A DNA stretch of 6,222 bases, taken from positions 1 through 6,222 of the forward strand of contig JAGMDB010000046.1 in assembly GCA_023128875.1 (NCBI GenBank), read 5' to 3'. Below the pieces are notes generated by a model that was not told the origin of the DNA, did no database searches, and worked only from the letters and a program-made list of their open reading frames with translations. Of the stretch, positions 5,384-6,222 are shown in pieces (within the stretch, counting starts at the first letter, position 1; each line of letters starts with the position of its first letter). The stretch is from Dehalococcoidia bacterium (GTDB lineage: Bacteria > Chloroflexota > Dehalococcoidia > GIF9 > AB-539-J10). A program made the position numbers and the translations under genes.

Positions 5384-6204
5384 ACCTTCACTCCCCTAGA
5401 TGCCACCGTTCTAAACACAACAAACGCCACGAGGCAAATCAAAATTAGCAGCACCGTCACCGGTTGGGCTGCTCCCAGTCCGCCAGGTGATTCAAACAAT
5501 TCAGTAACTAAGATAGGTGCAGCTACAGGATGATATCCAAAGAACGGCACGTGGCCGGCCACAATATACACAGCTCCAAACTCACTGAACCCGCGAGCCC
5601 ACATCAGCACCGAGCCTGAAAAAATACTTCTCCATGCTAACGGCAAAGAAATTCGGAAAAATGACCTCCATGGTGAAGCGCCTAAAGTCCGAGCTACCTT
5701 TTCCAATCTCACATCTACAGCATTGAAGCCCTCTTTAGCCGAATCAATGAGGAAGGGGACGCTGACAAACATCATGGCAAAGACCACTGCAGTAACCTCA
5801 TCAACAAAGCCAATTCCTATATTATTTAGAAATTTGCCCATGAGGAATCTGGATCCGAAGACGAAGAGAAGGGCAATACCCACTGCAGAATGAGGCATCA
5901 CAATAGGTACATCGATAAGTGCCTCCAAAAGTCTTTTGCCCCGAAATTCATGCCTTGATAGAATATAAGCCAGGGGCACTCCAAGCAAAAGCCCTACCAA
6001 AGTAGCTACCAGCGCAGCATAGATAGTGAGCAGAATGGAGGAGTATACCTCCGTCTGCAGCAATGTATTCCATATCGTCCCAGGAGAGGAGGAGAATATT
6101 GTCTTAAGTGGGGGGACGAAAATAAAGAGCAAGATAACCGTGCCCAACACGATAAACACCAGGTTCATGCTATACAGTTTTGCTCGAATACCTGTTTTGC
6201 TCAT
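5380..6204 (-). CDS. wtpB: Molybdate/tungstate ABC transporter permease, WtpB/ModB-like
   Basis: The inner-membrane channel subunit has 274 residues. Hydrophobic segments at about 13-33, 56-82, 97-119, 138-155, 190-217 and 248-267 are consistent with six transmembrane helices. The cytoplasmic EAA loop, which docks to the ATPase, is EKVARTLGASPWRSFFRISLP (168-188). The following MWARGFSEFGAVYIVAG (201-217) is typical of ModB/WtpB/CysT-type permeases, and the WtpA-like neighbour narrows the substrate to molybdate or tungstate. The ATG at 6204 is chosen because AGGAGG (6211-6216) sits 6 nt before it; a longer frame beginning at TTG 6219 would translate that ribosome site itself into an MRRKS extension. 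The stop overlaps the ATPase start. The transporter order is permease, ATPase, binding protein, with the binding protein last. Confidence 0.92.
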   Translation of the reverse strand: MSKTGIRAKLYSMNLVFIVLGTVILLFIFVPPLKTIFSSSPGTIWNTLLQTEVYSSILLTIYAALVATLVGLLLGVPLAYILSRHEFRGKRLLEALIDVPIVMPHSAVGIALLFVFGSRFLMGKFLNNIGIGFVDEVTAVVFAMMFVSVPFLIDSAKEGFNAVDVRLEKVARTLGASPWRSFFRISLPLAWRSIFSGSVLMWARGFSEFGAVYIVAGHVPFFGYHPVAAPILVTELFESPGGLGAAQPVTVLLILICLVAFVVFRTVASRGVKV

Positions 6205-6210
6205 GCTTTT

Positions 6211-6216
6211 CCTCCT
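6211..6216 (-). promoter_or_regulatory. Strong Shine-Dalgarno AGGAGG for the permease
   Basis: AGGAGG on the minus strand is spaced 6 nt (AAAAGC) from the ATG at 6204, which fixes the permease start. A TGA at 6218-6216 overlaps its first base and could be the stop of a further upstream gene in the same operon, but only a few bases are visible. Confidence 0.85.
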
Positions 6217-6222
6217 CAAATG

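Noticed and set aside
5380..6219. Longer permease ORF starting at TTG 6219
   Set aside because: The first codons are the AGGAGG ribosome-binding site of the ATG at 6204.

Overview
The window is compact bacterial DNA of moderate GC, and every supported gene lies on the minus strand. It holds a molybdate/tungstate (Mo/W) uptake and molybdenum-cofactor (Moco) operon, followed by the 5' half of mraZ, which usually opens the division and cell-wall (dcw) cluster. MraZ marks the host as a bacterium, although the transporter's binding protein is of the WtpA type first described in archaea. Such a mix would suit an anaerobe that uses Mo/W enzymes. Dehalococcoidia-like Chloroflexota or another anaerobic lineage is possible, but the sequence alone does not settle this.

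Layout in transcription order, from high to low coordinates: wtpB-like permease (6204-5380), wtpC-like ATPase (5383-4295), wtpA-like lipoprotein (4279-3170), a DUF4213/DUF364 protein with a putative heavy-metal-chelation fold (3162-2434), moaA (2437-1466), moaC (1463-981) and a small MOSC-domain protein (979-488). Neighbouring genes overlap by 4 bases or are at most 15 bases apart, so the seven are almost certainly one transcript with translational coupling. No promoter for it is visible, so it probably begins upstream of the window. An intergenic stretch of 255 bases (233-487) follows. It holds short inverted repeats, a strong sigma70-type promoter and 10-bp-spaced TGGG repeats resembling MraZ boxes. 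The partial mraZ (232 to the window edge) comes next.

As a system, WtpABC would import molybdate or tungstate, and MoaA plus MoaC would convert GTP to cyclic pyranopterin monophosphate (cPMP). The DUF364 and MOSC proteins are less well defined and may handle metal or cofactor. MoaD, MoaE, MogA and MoeA are absent here and would have to be encoded elsewhere.

The points most worth a second look are the DUF364 protein between Mo/W uptake and Moco synthesis, a MOSC protein that appears to lack the family's cysteine-containing loop, and the moaA C-terminal Gly-Gly codons, which also form the moaC Shine-Dalgarno sequence. Two start codons, of the permease and the MOSC protein, are placed downstream of the longest possible ORF starts.
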